From Hsuehochloa calcarea (lineage: Eukaryota; Streptophyta; Magnoliopsida; Poales; Poaceae), in the NCBI GenBank assembly GCA_036346395.1, contig CM070603.1, positions 22,415,045 through 22,479,044 of the forward strand: a stretch of 64,000 nt of DNA, given 5' to 3'. The position numbers were made by a program, and so were the translations under genes. Of this stretch, positions 32,974 through 44,105 are shown piece by piece. The notes under the pieces were generated by a model. That model did not search any database. It was not told the DNA's origin and saw only the letters and a list, made by a program, of their open reading frames with translations. Every line of letters starts with the position of its first letter. The first letter of the stretch is position 1.

Positions 32974-34066
32974 GCGCGGTGGCGCGGCCGAGCTGGGAAA
33001 ACGGTGGCGCTACGGAGACGCCGTAGCGAGGCGGCCGGGCGGCGAAGAAAACGATGGCGTCGGCGAGAAAACAGCCGAGCGAAGAGAGAGAGAGAAAGAG
33101 AGAGAGAAGCGAGCGCGCGCGCGGATTTATAGAACTTCGCGGCGGGAGCGGAGCGGTGAGTGGCGGCGCGCGGCGGAGGCGGGCGAGACGGCACAGGCGT
33201 GGCAATGGCGCGGCGAGGCGCGAAGGCGTGGCGGCAGGCAGCGCGAGATTCGCGGCGCGCGAATCGCGCGGCGTGGGAGAGAGAGGCGGCGCGCGTCGGG
33301 GCGATGAGCGAGCCGTCCGATTCCGATCGGACGGTGCGGAGCGAGGGAGGCGCGGTGAAGCGAGAGCCGTCCGTTCCGTCGGACGGTGGGAGTCAAAGCG
33401 CGGGAGGGAGATGAAGCGGCGCCGTCCGATTCCGTCGGACGGTGGGAAGTCGGAGGCGCGGCGACGCGGCGGCGGATCGCGATCAACGGCCGAGAACGGC
33501 GGGCGGAGCAGCGGCGGCGTGGGCGCCAGAGGACGCCGATGAAGATCAACGGCCGAGTGATGGGGAGAAGCGCCCAGCGAGCGGGCAGCGGAGCGGGCGA
33601 GCGGGAAAAGCGTGATTAGGCGGGAGATTCGGCCCAAGAACGAGAAAAGATTTAAAATACCTTTTCAATTCGAAATTCAAATAAATCAAAAGGCAATTTA
33701 GAAAATAGCAAATAGACTCCAAAAATTCTAGAAAAATTCACGAAAATTCCTTGAATTATTCGGACTTAATAAAATACTTTTAACTTTAAATTTCCTTTTA
33801 TTTTGCAAATAAATTAATTTTTAATTTGGATAAAACAAAAATCAATTTCTAAAATCCAATAAATCCAAGAAAATTCTTAAAATAATAATTTTAATTTTAA
33901 ATTCAGAAAACTCAATCAAACCATCTTTAATTGAATTGAAGTTTGATTATCTCATATTAAGCGCAAATGATTTTTTTTAAAATTTCCAAATTAAGCTTTT
34001 GGGCGAATGGAAGCAAACGGTTCTCTTTTTAAAATTTTCAAAAACTCCGAAAAACGGGATGCTACA
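31062..34066 (-). repeat. Outer Tekay 3' LTR
   Basis: The plus strand starts TGTCGGACCCC and ends GGATGCTACA. A GA microsatellite lies at 32943-32970 and again at 33083-33107. A minus-strand TATA-like box (TTCTATAAATCC) is at 33124-33135. Just upstream of it in transcription direction are three CGTCCGATTCCGATCGGACGG-type palindromes at about 33312-33440. The ORFs of 60-264 codons at 32800-33640 are by-products of GC-rich composition. Confidence 0.92.
33306..33440. repeat. Palindrome cluster CCGTCCGAT..ATCGGACGG in outer Tekay LTR
   Basis: Three units lie within 135 bp: CCGTCCGATTCCGATCGGACGG, then CCGTCCGTTCCGTCGGACGG, then CCGTCCGATTCCGTCGGACGG, each followed by TG(C/G)GA. Matching units in the other LTR are at about 54943-55072. 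Two GATCAACGGCCGA elements follow near 33480 and 33544. Confidence 0.85.
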
Positions 34067-34085
34067 AACCTACCCCTCTTAAAGG
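34067..34085 (-). other. Outer Tekay polypurine tract
   Basis: The complement of AACCTACCCCTCTTAAAGG adjoins the 3' LTR, giving a purine-rich run ending at the LTR boundary. Confidence 0.75.
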
Positions 34086-34089
34086 GAAT

Positions 34090-34694
34090 CTCGACCAGAG
34101 ATTGGTGACTAGAGAATAGGTGGGAAACTTCGGCCTTCAAGTCATCTTCGTTCCCAAGTGGCTTCTTCTTGGTGTGGTTGCTCCACTGGACCTTGCGAAG
34201 CGGATGGTCTTGCTTCTTGTCACTCGTTCGCTACTTCCAAGATCTTGATGGGGTGCTCCTTGTAGGTGAGGTCTTCTTGCGGGGCAATTGATTCCAGCAT
34301 CTGCTCTTGAACTGCATAAACACTTCTTCATTGCGACACGTGGAAGACATTGTGCACATCGGCGGTGGCGGGAGCTCCAAGCGTAGCGACTTCTCCTCTT
34401 GGGCTAGAACTGGGAAAGGTCCGATGTACCTCGGTGCAAGCTTTCCACTTACTCAAACGACGCATCCCTTTGAGGCGACACCTTGAGTACACATGATCAC
34501 AGTGCAAAAGCTAGATCTCGCGACAGTTATCGGCATAACTCTTCGCACTGTGCTGTCTTGTTTTGACCTTTCTCGATTGATCGAACTTGCTCTTGGCTTT
34601 TTCCAAAATATCCGCCCAAACACTTGTCTTTCACCTACTTCATTCCAATACAAGGGTGTCTGCATTTTCTTCCATAAAGAGCTTCAAATGGAGA
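34090..34694 (-). pseudogene. Outer Tekay integrase C-terminus and chromodomain
   Basis: Immediately left of the inner element the minus strand resumes integrase with the MSPFEALYG region (34670-34695), then TPLYWNEVGERQVFG (34610-34655). The C-terminal domain runs through 34350-34500 in broken frames. Near 34150-34215 is KVQWSNHT, the core of the chromodomain, followed by EDDLKAE. Chromodomains bind methylated histone tails and steer integration to heterochromatin. At least five frame breaks are present. Confidence 0.8.
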
Positions 34695-34699
34695 CATCT
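34695..34699. repeat. Target-site duplication CATCT of the inner Tekay element
   Basis: CATCT at 34695-34699 and at 48227-48231 flanks the inner element exactly. Confidence 0.95.
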
Positions 34700-36874
34700 T
34701 GTGAGACCAGGTTTATCAGGCTTGTAATCTTAACCATCCATTCGGTCCTAGCATCACAAAGCGGATAATCCGAGACTCGAGACATGTATACTTCCAGTCA
34801 GCATATACACACCTCATCACAAAATTTGTGTATCAATTCCATTCATCCACATAGAACCAAAAACGAGCAGAGCAGGAGTATTAATAATATTAAATCGAGT
34901 CATTACAAAGAGAGGCCAACCGCCAACAATAAAAGAGACAACAATAATTAAGCAATGAAGCAAAAGTGCCATAAGATGGCTACAACACAAGAGCCAATCG
35001 GTGTGCCTTTAACCCACAAGGCAACCGACCGGGACCGCCAAGCTAGTCGTCGAAACCACGGCACAACTCACGTGAGGCCCTTGGGGCTCACCTTCTTCCT
35101 CTGCAAACAAAAGCGACCAATGAGCCCGGGTGAGTACTTTGAATGTACTACTTAAGATATATAAAAATGATATGAGACACGACAATAACTACATGCAAGC
35201 TTATTTAAGTGGAGCGAGTTAGGACTCAAATTTTTAAGCGTAAAGCAAGTTTTATTTGCAATAATGTAATAGATGGAAAGCAATTTAACAAATCTGATTT
35301 TATTTGATAAAACAGTAGTAATCAAGTATCAACAACGATAAAACAGTCACGGAAGTGACTAAACCATTAGTCACCACAATAGCATGAATTACCCATTCAT
35401 GCCAACCATATCAAGTTTTAAATTTTGAAAACAAAAGCAGGTTGTTGAAGTCTAGATCTTGCGAAATCACCAAGCGTGTCCATAACCTAGGGCGAGGCTA
35501 TTCGAATAGTTTTATCCTGCGAGGTGTACCAACTTACCCACACGCGGACCGCCTTTTGCCAAGCTATTAAGCACACTTCCTTAGGTATCAAAGCGCGGCT
35601 AAGTCCTCTGAGCGTTTCCAATATTATGTATTACCTTGAGTCGCCAGTATGGATAGAAACCCATACGTTGTGTCGAGTCGTGGCCCGACCTCGGACAACT
35701 ACCGTCACGGGTAAAGCCTTGGACAAGCTACGGCGCCCTCGAGGTGGAGAGCCTACCCGGAATCTCCACCACCGCACACCCAACACAAGAACACCGAGAA
35801 CACATATCATGTTTCACACAACACACACAACGCTCCTCCTGCGACTCGGAGATAACACACTCCAAAGTACTAGGTCAAGAGGGGTCCCATATAACCCTCA
35901 TGTGGTTAGTGCATAAAAGTACTTGGATCAATGGCGCAAAGCAACATTTTCGGTCCTTAGGGACACAGGCACCTTCCTTGTCACACCCAACAATCACACC
36001 AACATGCCATTGTGCCCAAGTCAAATCATTTTGTTTCATTTTCGGTTTTTACAAAACTAAAGCATAAGGTGCTAAACCAAAAATAAACAAAATGATTTGT
36101 GTGATCAAGGTCATCGACTAAGTCGATAACCGCCCAATTCTACCGGTAGCTAAGCATTTCTAAGCATGACATCGCAAAGACAGTAAAAGAGCATAATTAA
36201 ATCACCGGGCTCTAATTCACCAGCGATATTAATAACTTATGGTTGTGGCAGGGGATGACATCTTAATGGCAACAATGCATTAGGAGTAGCTACCTCTAAA
36301 CAGGACAAAAATACTTGGACACAAAAGCAATGCATACATATAATTTGTAAACAAGATATTAGACTTTGAAAGTAATGGGACATTTATGATCAAATATCTT
36401 GCCTGCTTGCTGTGGGTCAAGGTGCTGCTGTGGATCAACAAGATTATGAAAGTGCTCTTCGGATCCTAACGAGAAAGCAAAAGCAACCGATAAGAACGAA
36501 TAAAATACAAAGACCCAACAGTAAACATTCTCCAAAAATTCCAAAAATTTTACAGTAGCAAGATAATGATTTATAAAGAATTTAGCAACAAGAACCAATT
36601 GATTTGGATTCTTAATGCCAAAGATATGACCAAAACAATTTTGCTCAGCTTTTATAAATCAAAAATGCTACTATTCATTAGCAAAATTTTCTGGAGCTAT
36701 ACTGTGGTTGGAAACATTTTTAACTTAAAGATGAGTTAAAAACATAACCAACAAAATTTGAATCAACCGAAAGGGATTTGAAATGCATTAGTTATGCATT
36801 TTTCAAGTTATCACTTTTTTCAGCTGATAACTAAATCCTTTCGGGAAATTCAGAATTTTGAAAAGACGTGGCCG

Positions 36875-37130
36875 AACGTGGAGCGTCGATCGTTGATCCG
36901 ACGGTCCGCGTCAAACACGCTGACAGCGCGGATTCACAACCCTAACGCTCACCGTTGGATCCGGATCCAGCGGTTCACGTCAGATGGGCGCTCGGGCGGT
37001 CGAGCGTTCACACGCACATGAACCGTTGATCTTGGATCCAGCGGTCCACGCTGATCGAACCGTTCGGACGGTCGAGCGTTCATTGAATCGGGACCGTTGA
37101 TCTTGGATCCAACGGTCCACGATTAGGGCG
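36875..37130. repeat. Palindrome cluster downstream of the inner Tekay promoter
   Basis: Repeats include GATCCGACGGTCCGCG, CACCGTTGGATCCGGATCC, GGGCGGTCGAGCGTTCAC, GAACCGTTGATCTTGGATCC, TTCGGACGGTCGAGCGTTCA and GGACCGTTGATCTTGGATCC. They form interlocking half-palindromes (GTTGATC/GGATCC and CGGTCGAGCG). The other LTR carries them at about 46275-46525. Confidence 0.85.
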
Positions 37131-38024
37131 TGATTAATTCAAATTTAAGCGCAATCTTGGGTCGTAGATCTTAAGATCGACGGTCATAGCGACTCAAGTT
37201 CAAACTTCCATCAGTTTCGTCCAACAAAATTTGTGAGGAAGATTGGCTCGCCCGCGCGCGTTTCGGCAATGGCGGTGCGAGCAAAAAGCCTAAAATGAGT
37301 TCCTAACAACCTTGCGCACCCAAAGGTACCAACAATTTTAGTCTGCGGCGGTCTAGAACAGCCGACAGGAGATGACCGAGAAGACTCAAAATGACCAAAA
37401 CCAAAACGCATAAGCGGCTCATTGCGGTCCACGGAGCTGGTGCCAAACAACTAGGGACTAATAATGGGGTACTGAGCCCAAAGAAGGCACCGAGGAGAAT
37501 CGGGCTGGCTCGGGCGAAGAAGAATAGCAGTTTCGGCCGAATTGAAATCGAAATTGATCTGCTCTCTTACGCAAAAGCAAAATCGACGAGGGGTTAATAC
37601 TCGGTGAGATGCTAAGAAATTTGGGGAAGCAAGGGTTTAGAAGGAGAGGCAGGAACACCACTTTCACCGAAGGACCGAAGCTCCAACAATGGCGGCGAGA
37701 GCAAATTTGAAGTGGAGCTCGGCGATGCACTAACAGGTGGTCTTTGGAGCTCAAGAGTGTTCAAAGGATGCTAAGGAAGCCACTGGAGGAGTTTTATAGC
37801 CGAAGGAGCAAGGAAGAAGCAACGGGAAGAAAAGCGGCCGCCTTTGTGCTTGAGAGTCGGTGAGGCGATAGAACACGTGAACTTCGAGATGGATGAAGAC
37901 TTGGGCGGTGGGGCGGAGCAATAAATCTTGAGAATCGTTGGCGGCGAGAAGACCGACACGCACGCTGCCCTTTTCACCAACTCTCATTGACCATGGCGGC
38001 GCGAGCGGGAGGAAAACGCGAAGA

Positions 38025-38275
38025 CGGCCGTTGGATTCATCGAGCGGTTCAAATAGAACGGTTTGATTATAGCGGTTCGATCGCGCGCTTGATCTCGGGC
38101 GTTGATTTGGATCCTACGGTTCACGTTCGCGAGGCGTTCGGACGGTCGACGTTCACGCGATTGTGGAACCTCGATTTAGAATCCAACGGTTCAAATGGAT
38201 CGGCGTGTTCGGATGGTCGAGCGTTCACGCGATCGTGAGCCGTTCGATGCCGATCCAACGACTCACAACCCTCGC
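38025..38275. repeat. Palindrome cluster upstream of the inner Tekay promoter
   Basis: It contains AGCGGTTCGATCGCGCG, GCGTTGATTTGGATCC, TTCGGACGGTCGACGTTCACG, TAGAATCCAACGGTTC, TTCGGATGGTCGAGCGTTCA and GATGCCGATCCAACG. The motif vocabulary is the same as in the downstream cluster. The copy in the other LTR is at about 47410-47650. Confidence 0.85.
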
Positions 38276-38830
38276 GCGACGACCGAGCCGGTGCGTTTAG
38301 TTGGTGAACCAAATCAAGTGGCTCGAGCGAGTGCGAGTCGAACAGAGGAGCAGTGAAAACGATTAAGGTTTGAATTTGAATAACGATTTTTGAGAATTAT
38401 TTGAGGTAGCAAACAAACTCCAAAATTTATGAAATTTTAGCTGGAGATTGCTGACAGCAGGAGGAACCTTATATAAAATTTTCAGAGACTTTTATGCAAT
38501 GCATTTTCTCTAAAAATTCAGAAGGCTAAATTAGGAGTTTGACTAATGTTTGACTTGCCTAAAAATTATCAAATAATTTCTGAAAATTATGAAATAATTC
38601 GAGGTGTTAAACATCACTCCTAGGTTCAATGAAAATTATTTTCAGGGTTGGGCACAAGATTTTCATGAAGGAGATTTGGGTTGGTGTCCAAATGGCAATT
38701 TGATTTTGATTTCACATAATTCCTTTACAAAAATTATGGGCCGATTACAAAAATCAAGATCGGAGAAAAAGTTTTAATTTCTCCTCATTTTTATTACATT
38801 TGAAACACAAACCCGATTTGGGATGTTACA

Positions 38831-38845
38831 AAACCTCCCCCTTAC
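38831..38845 (-). other. Inner Tekay polypurine tract
   Basis: The minus strand reads GTAAGGGGGAGGTTT up to the LTR boundary. Confidence 0.85.
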
Positions 38846-38869
38846 AAAAATCTCGTCCCGAGATTTGGC

Positions 38870-40380
38870 TCACTCAGCAAAGAAAGATGGATAGTCCGCT
38901 TGGAGGCGATCTTCCCTTTCCCAAGTAGCCTCATCCTCGGAATGGTTCGACCACTTTGAACTTTGAGGAATCGGCGGTTTTATTCCTCGTTCTTCGTTCG
39001 ACCTCATCGAGTATCACGAGCAGGGATGCTCGCGATAGGTCAAATCTTCTTGGACATCGAGAGTTTCCAGCGGACTTCCTCTGTTGGAACACGGAGGCAC
39101 TTCTTTAGTTGGGACACATGGAAAACATCATGTACCCCTTCGAGTGCCGCTGGCAACTCCAACTTATAGGCAACAGCTCCTTTCTTCTCGATAACACGGT
39201 AAGGACCGACATATCGAGGAGCTAACTTGCCCTTGGCCAATCGTCGATGACCCTTCAAAGGAGAGACTTTGAGATAAGCGAATTCATTGGGCTCAAAGCT
39301 CAACTCACGACGACGGCGATCCGCATAGCTCTTTTGCTGGATTGAGTATGCGCAACCGATCACGAATGAGCTGGACTTGACTCTCGGCCTCATTGATCGA
39401 GTCCGGGCCAAAGAAAGGTCTTTCGCCTGTCTCAGACCAATTCAGCGGGGTTCGCACTTTCTCCGTATAAGGCCTCGAAAGGTGACATGCCGAGACGGCA
39501 CGAAAGCGTTGTTGTAGGAAAACTTCGGCAAATGGCAAGTATTTCTCCCAATTCTTTCCATAGGAGAGAACACAAGCACGAGACATGTCTTCCAACACTT
39601 GGTTGACTCTTTGGTCCGCCATCGGTTTGAGGATGATATCTTTGAGCTGAAAGAAAGAGTGCCCATAGCTTCTTGCGGACCATTCGAGCCGGGAGGTAAA
39701 TAGTGAACCACGGTCGAAATGATCGTCTTTGGTACACCATGCAAGCTCACAATCCACAGGCGTGAGAGCTCGGCTAGGCGATCGGCACGCGAGCTTGGTC
39801 TTGATTGGAAGAAAATGTGCCACTTTGGTTAATCGATCGATAATTACCCGGATAGCATCATTCCCCTTTTGTGGCGTGGGCGGACCGGTGATAAAGTCCA
39901 TCCGATCGAATCCCACTTCCATTCGAATAGGCAAAGGTGAAGCAAGCTCTTTGACGCCGATGCTCGGCCTTGACACGACGACACCGTCGCACTCTCGAAC
40001 GAACCGCAATCTCCCTCTTCATTCGGGTCCACCAAAATCTCTCGCGGAGATCTTGATACATCTTTGTGGCCGGGATGGATGAACAAAGGCGAATCATGGG
40101 CCTCGCGAGAATCAAATCCATGATCCATGTCCTTTGGAACCACAAGCGCTGCCGAACTTTACAATACCATGCTCATCCTCGAGAGAAGCACTTGGTCGTT
40201 CCGTTCTTGACATTTTCCTTAATGCGGCTTATTCCGACATCCGATTCTTTGGCGACCTTAATCCGATCCACCAAGGTTGGTTGCACAACCAAGGCGGCGA
40301 GGAACCACGCTCAACCAAACCTAAGTTGAGGCGCTGAAATTCCTCGAGAAGGGTGGGTTGACATCCTTGGAGCAACAAGG
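38870..40380 (-). pseudogene. Inner Tekay integrase with chromodomain
   Basis: From right to left: an HHCC zinc-finger region (CRRVKAEH near 39960-40010), the core with FDRMDFITGPPTP, VIIDRLTKVAHFLPIKTKL (first Asp region), a broken second-Asp block near 39690-39740, then TDGG-RVNQVLEDM and ACVLSYGKNWEKYLPFAE (about 39530-39600). The end of the core (TPLNWSETGERPFFGPDS), a C-terminal GPY/F domain LAPRYVGPYRVIEKKGAVAYKLELP (39150-39260) and HDVFHVSQLKKCL follow. The chromodomain, with VQWSNHSEDEATWEREDRLQ, is at 38880-38950 and ends at a TGA at 38870-38872. The 39411-39040 stretch is one unbroken frame; elsewhere shifts are frequent. Confidence 0.88.
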
Positions 40381-40880
40381 CATTGCAATGCGCTCTGCGG
40401 TGGCGCGCATCAGCGACATTAGCCTTGCCCGGATGGTAGTGAATACCCATGTCATAATCTTTGACCAACTCCAACCATCTCTTTTGCACGAGGTTGGATC
40501 GGTTGGGTGAACAAATACTTTAGGCTTTTGTGATCGAATACACTTCTAGCGATTCTGATTAGGTAATGTCGCCAAATCTTAAGTGCATGAATCACGCAGA
40601 CCAATTCCAAGTCATGGGTAGGGTAGTTGAGTTCATGAGGTCTCAATTGCCTTGATGCATAGGCCACTACCTTGCCTTCTTGCATAAGGACACAACCGAG
40701 TCCTCGACGAAAGCATCGCAAAAGATATCGAAACCGATGAATATCGGGAAGAACAAGGGCGGGAGCGGTGGTCAAGCGCTTCTTGAGTACTTGGAAGCTT
40801 TCCTCACAAGCATCGGACCACAAGAACTTCTTGTCCTTCTTGAGCAACTCTGTCATCGGCCGCGATCTTGGAGAAGTTCT
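40381..40880 (-). pseudogene. Inner Tekay RNase H
   Basis: The frame 40856-40452 reads KKFLWSDACEESFQVLKKRLT, then LGCVLMQEGKVVAYASRQLRP, NYPTHDLELVCVIHALKIWRH and a DHKSLKYLFTQ block. The next frame gives RWLELVKDYDMGIHYHPGKAN. The first catalytic Asp (usual C/YSDAS) is lost: the residues FRYLLRCFRRGLG stand where a CDAS-type motif is expected, apparently through two opposing frameshifts. Confidence 0.85.
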
Positions 40881-41700
40881 CGATAAAGCGGCGATAATAT
40901 CCCGCTAAACCAAGAAAACTCCGCCTTGGTTCACAAGTAGGTTTGAACCATGAAAGAACATCGCTGACCTTGCTAGGGTCAGCAGCTCGCCTCTATTTGA
41001 AAGAACATGACCCAAGAAGGCCACTTCCTTCAACGAGAATCGCGACTTGCTGAACTTCGCATACAGCTGTGCTCACGAAGCTTGCCTAACACGAGCCTCA
41101 GATGCTCATCATGTTCCTCATCGTTCTTAGAATAGATAAGAATATCATCGATGAAGACCACAACAAACTTATCCAAATACTCCATGAATACCGAATTCAT
41201 GAGGTTCATGAACAAAGCGGGAGCATTGGTTAAGCCAAATGATATGACGGTATACTCATACAAGCCATAGCGAGTAGAGAAAGCCGTCTTTGGAATATCC
41301 TCGGGTCGTATCCGAACTTGATGATATCCCATTCTCAAATCAATCTTGGAGAATACTCGGGCTCCGTTAATTGATCAAAGAGATCATCAATGCGGGGCAA
41401 TGGATACTTGTTCTTTACTGTTACTTCATTAAGCGGACGGTAATCAACGCATTATCGCAAAGTATTGTCTTTCTTCTTTACGAAGATTGCTTGGACAACC
41501 CACGGAGATGAGCTAGGCGAATGAATCCTTTCTCTTGCAGCTCATTGATTGCTTCTTCAATTCCACCAACTCGTTCGGTGGCATCCGATAATGCCTCTTT
41601 GAAATCAGGCGTCACAGGGAACCAACTCGATGACAAACTCGAGATCTCGAATGGTGGCATCCGGGAAGATCTTGGGAAAGACATCCACGAAGTCACAAAC
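40881..41700 (-). pseudogene. Inner Tekay reverse transcriptase
   Basis: The frame 41338-41030 contains GYHQVRIRPEDIPKTAFSTRYG, then YTVISFGLTNAPALFMNLMN and VVVFIDDILIYSK, with the catalytic FIDD motif (the gypsy form of YxDD). The upstream VDYRPLNE-type motif is in broken frames near 41400-41470. The thumb lies at 40900-41030. RT carries out cDNA synthesis in the particle. Confidence 0.88.
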
Positions 41701-42199
41701 TGTTGGGACTTCATAATATCTAGAGCGGGCTTCGCTTCAAGCGCGAAGAGATGCGGACCTAGCGACTTCGGCGAAAGCTTAACTTTCACGGAAAGACTAG
41801 ATAGAGACACACTTCTTGGCGCAATCGATTTGTCCCTTATCTTTGAGACAACCAATCCATACCAAGAATTACATCTAGACTTCTTGAATGGAGGAGGATA
41901 AGATTCGCAAGGAATCTTACTCCTCGATCTCAATTGGGACATCCCTACACTCAGTTGACCCTCAACTCCGAACCGGAGGCGAATGAGCAATGAGACCAAC
42001 AATGGAGTAAAGAGGAGCTCACTAATAGCAACAAAAGACTCGAAACGAAAGAATGAGATGCTCTGAATCAAACAAAGCAAGAGCGAGAATGAGAGTTAAC
42101 GTAGCGTACCCAACACGACGTCGGGTGCCTCCTGTGCCTCCTCGGCTGAGATGAGGTTGACGCGACCACTACCCACGCCTTGGGTAGTAGGGACTATCT
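41701..42199 (-). pseudogene. Inner Tekay protease region
   Basis: The minus-strand reading begins GRVNLISAEEAQEAPDVVLGT near 42105-42170, the usual entry to a chromovirus retropepsin. The active site near 42060-42075 reads F-D-S and then leaves frame because one G appears missing at a CAGG site. A PFAFI-like flap region cannot be placed with confidence. The 42080-41478 frame is open but is partly out of the true phase. Confidence 0.65.
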
Positions 42200-43212
42200 T
42201 CAGGCCCTGAGAAGAACCACCTCCTTGCCCGCGTCCTCCATTAGGACGAGGGGCTGCTCCTGTCTTCTTGGGGCAATTATTTGCATAATGCCCCTTGTCG
42301 TTGCGGAAAGAAGCGGTGACATCCGGTTGTCGGAGGCCTCTGGCCGACTTCGCGGTGCACGTGATTGGGGCACGGCTGCGAAGGGCGAGGCGAGTGCCGC
42401 GATCTCGAAGTCTTGAGGCGGAGGACGGGACCCCGGAGACTGCCCAACACGGGAACGGAAAGAACTAGCCTGCGCTGACTTGTGGGCCTCCCACTTGCGC
42501 TTGCGGGAATCCACAAGTGCTCTCCCTGCGTGCTCAGCAATGATGGCCTTGTCTACCAAGGCCTGGAAATCAGGGAAGTCAACGATAGATAGCTTGTCCT
42601 GCATCTCCTCAGACAAACCATCCTTGAACTTCTCTTGCTTGGCCTCATCAGTGGCCACCTCTTCCGAGCATAACGAGCCAAATGGTTGAACTTCGTAGAG
42701 GTACTCCGTGATCGAGCAGCGCCCTTGCTCGAGCGACAAGAATTCCTTCTTCTTGACTTCATCAAGCGGAAGGAATATGAGGCGGCGGAAGGCGTCTGGA
42801 ACTCCTCCCAAGTGACGGTGTGACCGTCGGTGCATGGCGAAAGCTCTCCCACCAAGACAAAGCTGCACCCTCCGGTGGTGCGATGCAAATAAGCGCCTTC
42901 TCGTGCTCGGCATCTGCGCTATCGGCTTGCGCTCAACGAGACGAAGCCGATCGTCTGCGTCAAGCGGTCCTCGGACACGGAAGCGTGGGGTTGAGTGCGA
43001 AGAAACTCCGCGAGTCCCCACGCGGTGATGACCACTCCCTTGCCCGGATCACGAAGCCTTTGGTAAGGCGGAAGTGTTCGCGCAATGGCGTCGAAAGAAC
43101 CCTCCGTCCTCTGCAGTTGCGCTCGATCAAGAAGGACTTGGCCATGGTCGGAGGAGGAGGAAGATCCTCATCTGACGGTGGCGGCCTTGGCGCTCTGAGT
43201 CGCGTCCGCCAT
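42200..43212 (-). pseudogene. gag: Inner Tekay gag
   Basis: The likely start is ATG at 43212-43210 (MADATQSAKAATV), followed by a frame break and an unusual leader. The 43021-42200 frame (273 aa) contains the gag core: FLPLDEVKKKEFLSLEQGRCSITEYL, then DEAKQEKFKDGLSEEMQDKLS, FPDFQALVDKAIIAEH and SRKRKWEAH. A Pro/Ser/Arg-rich linker follows. The zinc knuckle is expected near 42265-42300 (plus strand ends GGCAATTATTTGCATAATGCC), where only the H-x-A-N-N-C half is legible. Gag forms the particle. Confidence 0.8.
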
Positions 43213-44105
43213 CCTGTTACAAGAAACTTTGGTTAAAACCTAGACTCAAAGAATTAAAGCGAAAGAAAGCGAAAAGCTAGCGACTAGGGAATGGAATATC
43301 ACCCTAACAGGAAGCCAAAAGCAGTATGTGTATAATCTTAAGCAGTTTATAAAAGACTCCAAAACAAAGAAGAAATCATAAAACCAAGGCTCAACTCCCC
43401 AATGCAACTAACCCGTATTGAATGAGCAGTAATTGTTTGAGAAGATAAAAATCGGAAGGTCAAGGTAAGATCTAATACCACTTAAGATCAAGGCTAAATC
43501 AGCGATAATAGTGTTAGATACATAGCCAACTAGTATCACATCTTACCCCTTTTTTTTTTTTTTTCCCACAAGTTTTAGTTGATTAACTCTCATTTTCTAA
43601 CCCATTAGAAACCATCGAGCTTCTTTGTCAGGAAATTGAGGTTCTTTGTGGCGATTTCGCATCAAGCTTCGGTAGAAGTCTTCCATTCTAGAAACTTCAA
43701 AACTCGCACACTTCAATTTGCCAAGCTCGGTGGTCCTATCGAAACCATTGAGCTTCTTGTCTGAAATTGAAGCGTCTTTATTCAGATTCGCATCAAGCCT
43801 CTAGCAGAAACCTTGGTCTAGAAACTTCAAAACCCTAAGAACTTCAATTTGCCAAACTCGGTGGTTCCCAAAACCCATTTAATCGATAACACTACCTTTG
43901 AAAAGGAGGTGAGAGGAAAACAACTTTTAAAACTCAAATTAGAGTAAGATGAGAGGAGAAAGCTAAGATAGGTAAGGAATAAAATCGAGAATTCCTTAAG
44001 CTTTCAAAAATCATTTGATACTTTGAAAATAGTATTTTCCAAAATATCTTAAAAGATTTCGACCATGCTTGGGTTACTACGGTCGATATGGCTCGATGCA
44101 AACCT
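43213..44105 (-). other. Inner Tekay 5' leader with primer-binding site
   Basis: There is 0.9 kb of non-coding leader. A T-run lies at 43551-43564. A primer-binding-like GCATCGAGCC (minus strand, 44090-44100) lies 5 bp from the LTR, a degraded form of TGGTATCAGAGCC. The adjoining GTCGATATGGCTCGAT is shared with the outer Tekay leader at 52645-52661. Confidence 0.65.
43609..43874. repeat. Two-copy 130-bp tandem repeat in inner Tekay leader
   Basis: Each copy starts AAACCAT(C/T)GAGCTTCTT and ends CAATTTGCCAA(G/A)CTCGGTGGT. Copy one is about 43609-43739 and copy two about 43743-43874. They differ by small changes throughout. Confidence 0.8.

Larger units (their letters stand above)
34700..38830 (-). 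repeat. Inner Tekay 3' LTR
   Basis: The plus strand starts TGTGAGACC and ends GGATGTTACA, 4131 bp. A TATA-like box (GGCTATAAAACTCC on the minus strand) is at about 37787-37800. It is flanked on both sides by clusters of CCGTTGGATCCAACGG-like and CGTTCGGACGGTCGAGCGTTC-like motifs. Its differences from 44106-48226 are mostly single bases at CG/CNG sites. Confidence 0.95.

Noticed and set aside
32798..33640. Long Arg/Glu-rich and Pro/Ser-rich frames on both strands (up to 264 codons), repeated at 54430-55211
   Set aside because: They lie in the GC-rich, GA-repeat part of the outer Tekay LTR, are open on both strands because of composition, and are not conserved in frame between the two LTRs.
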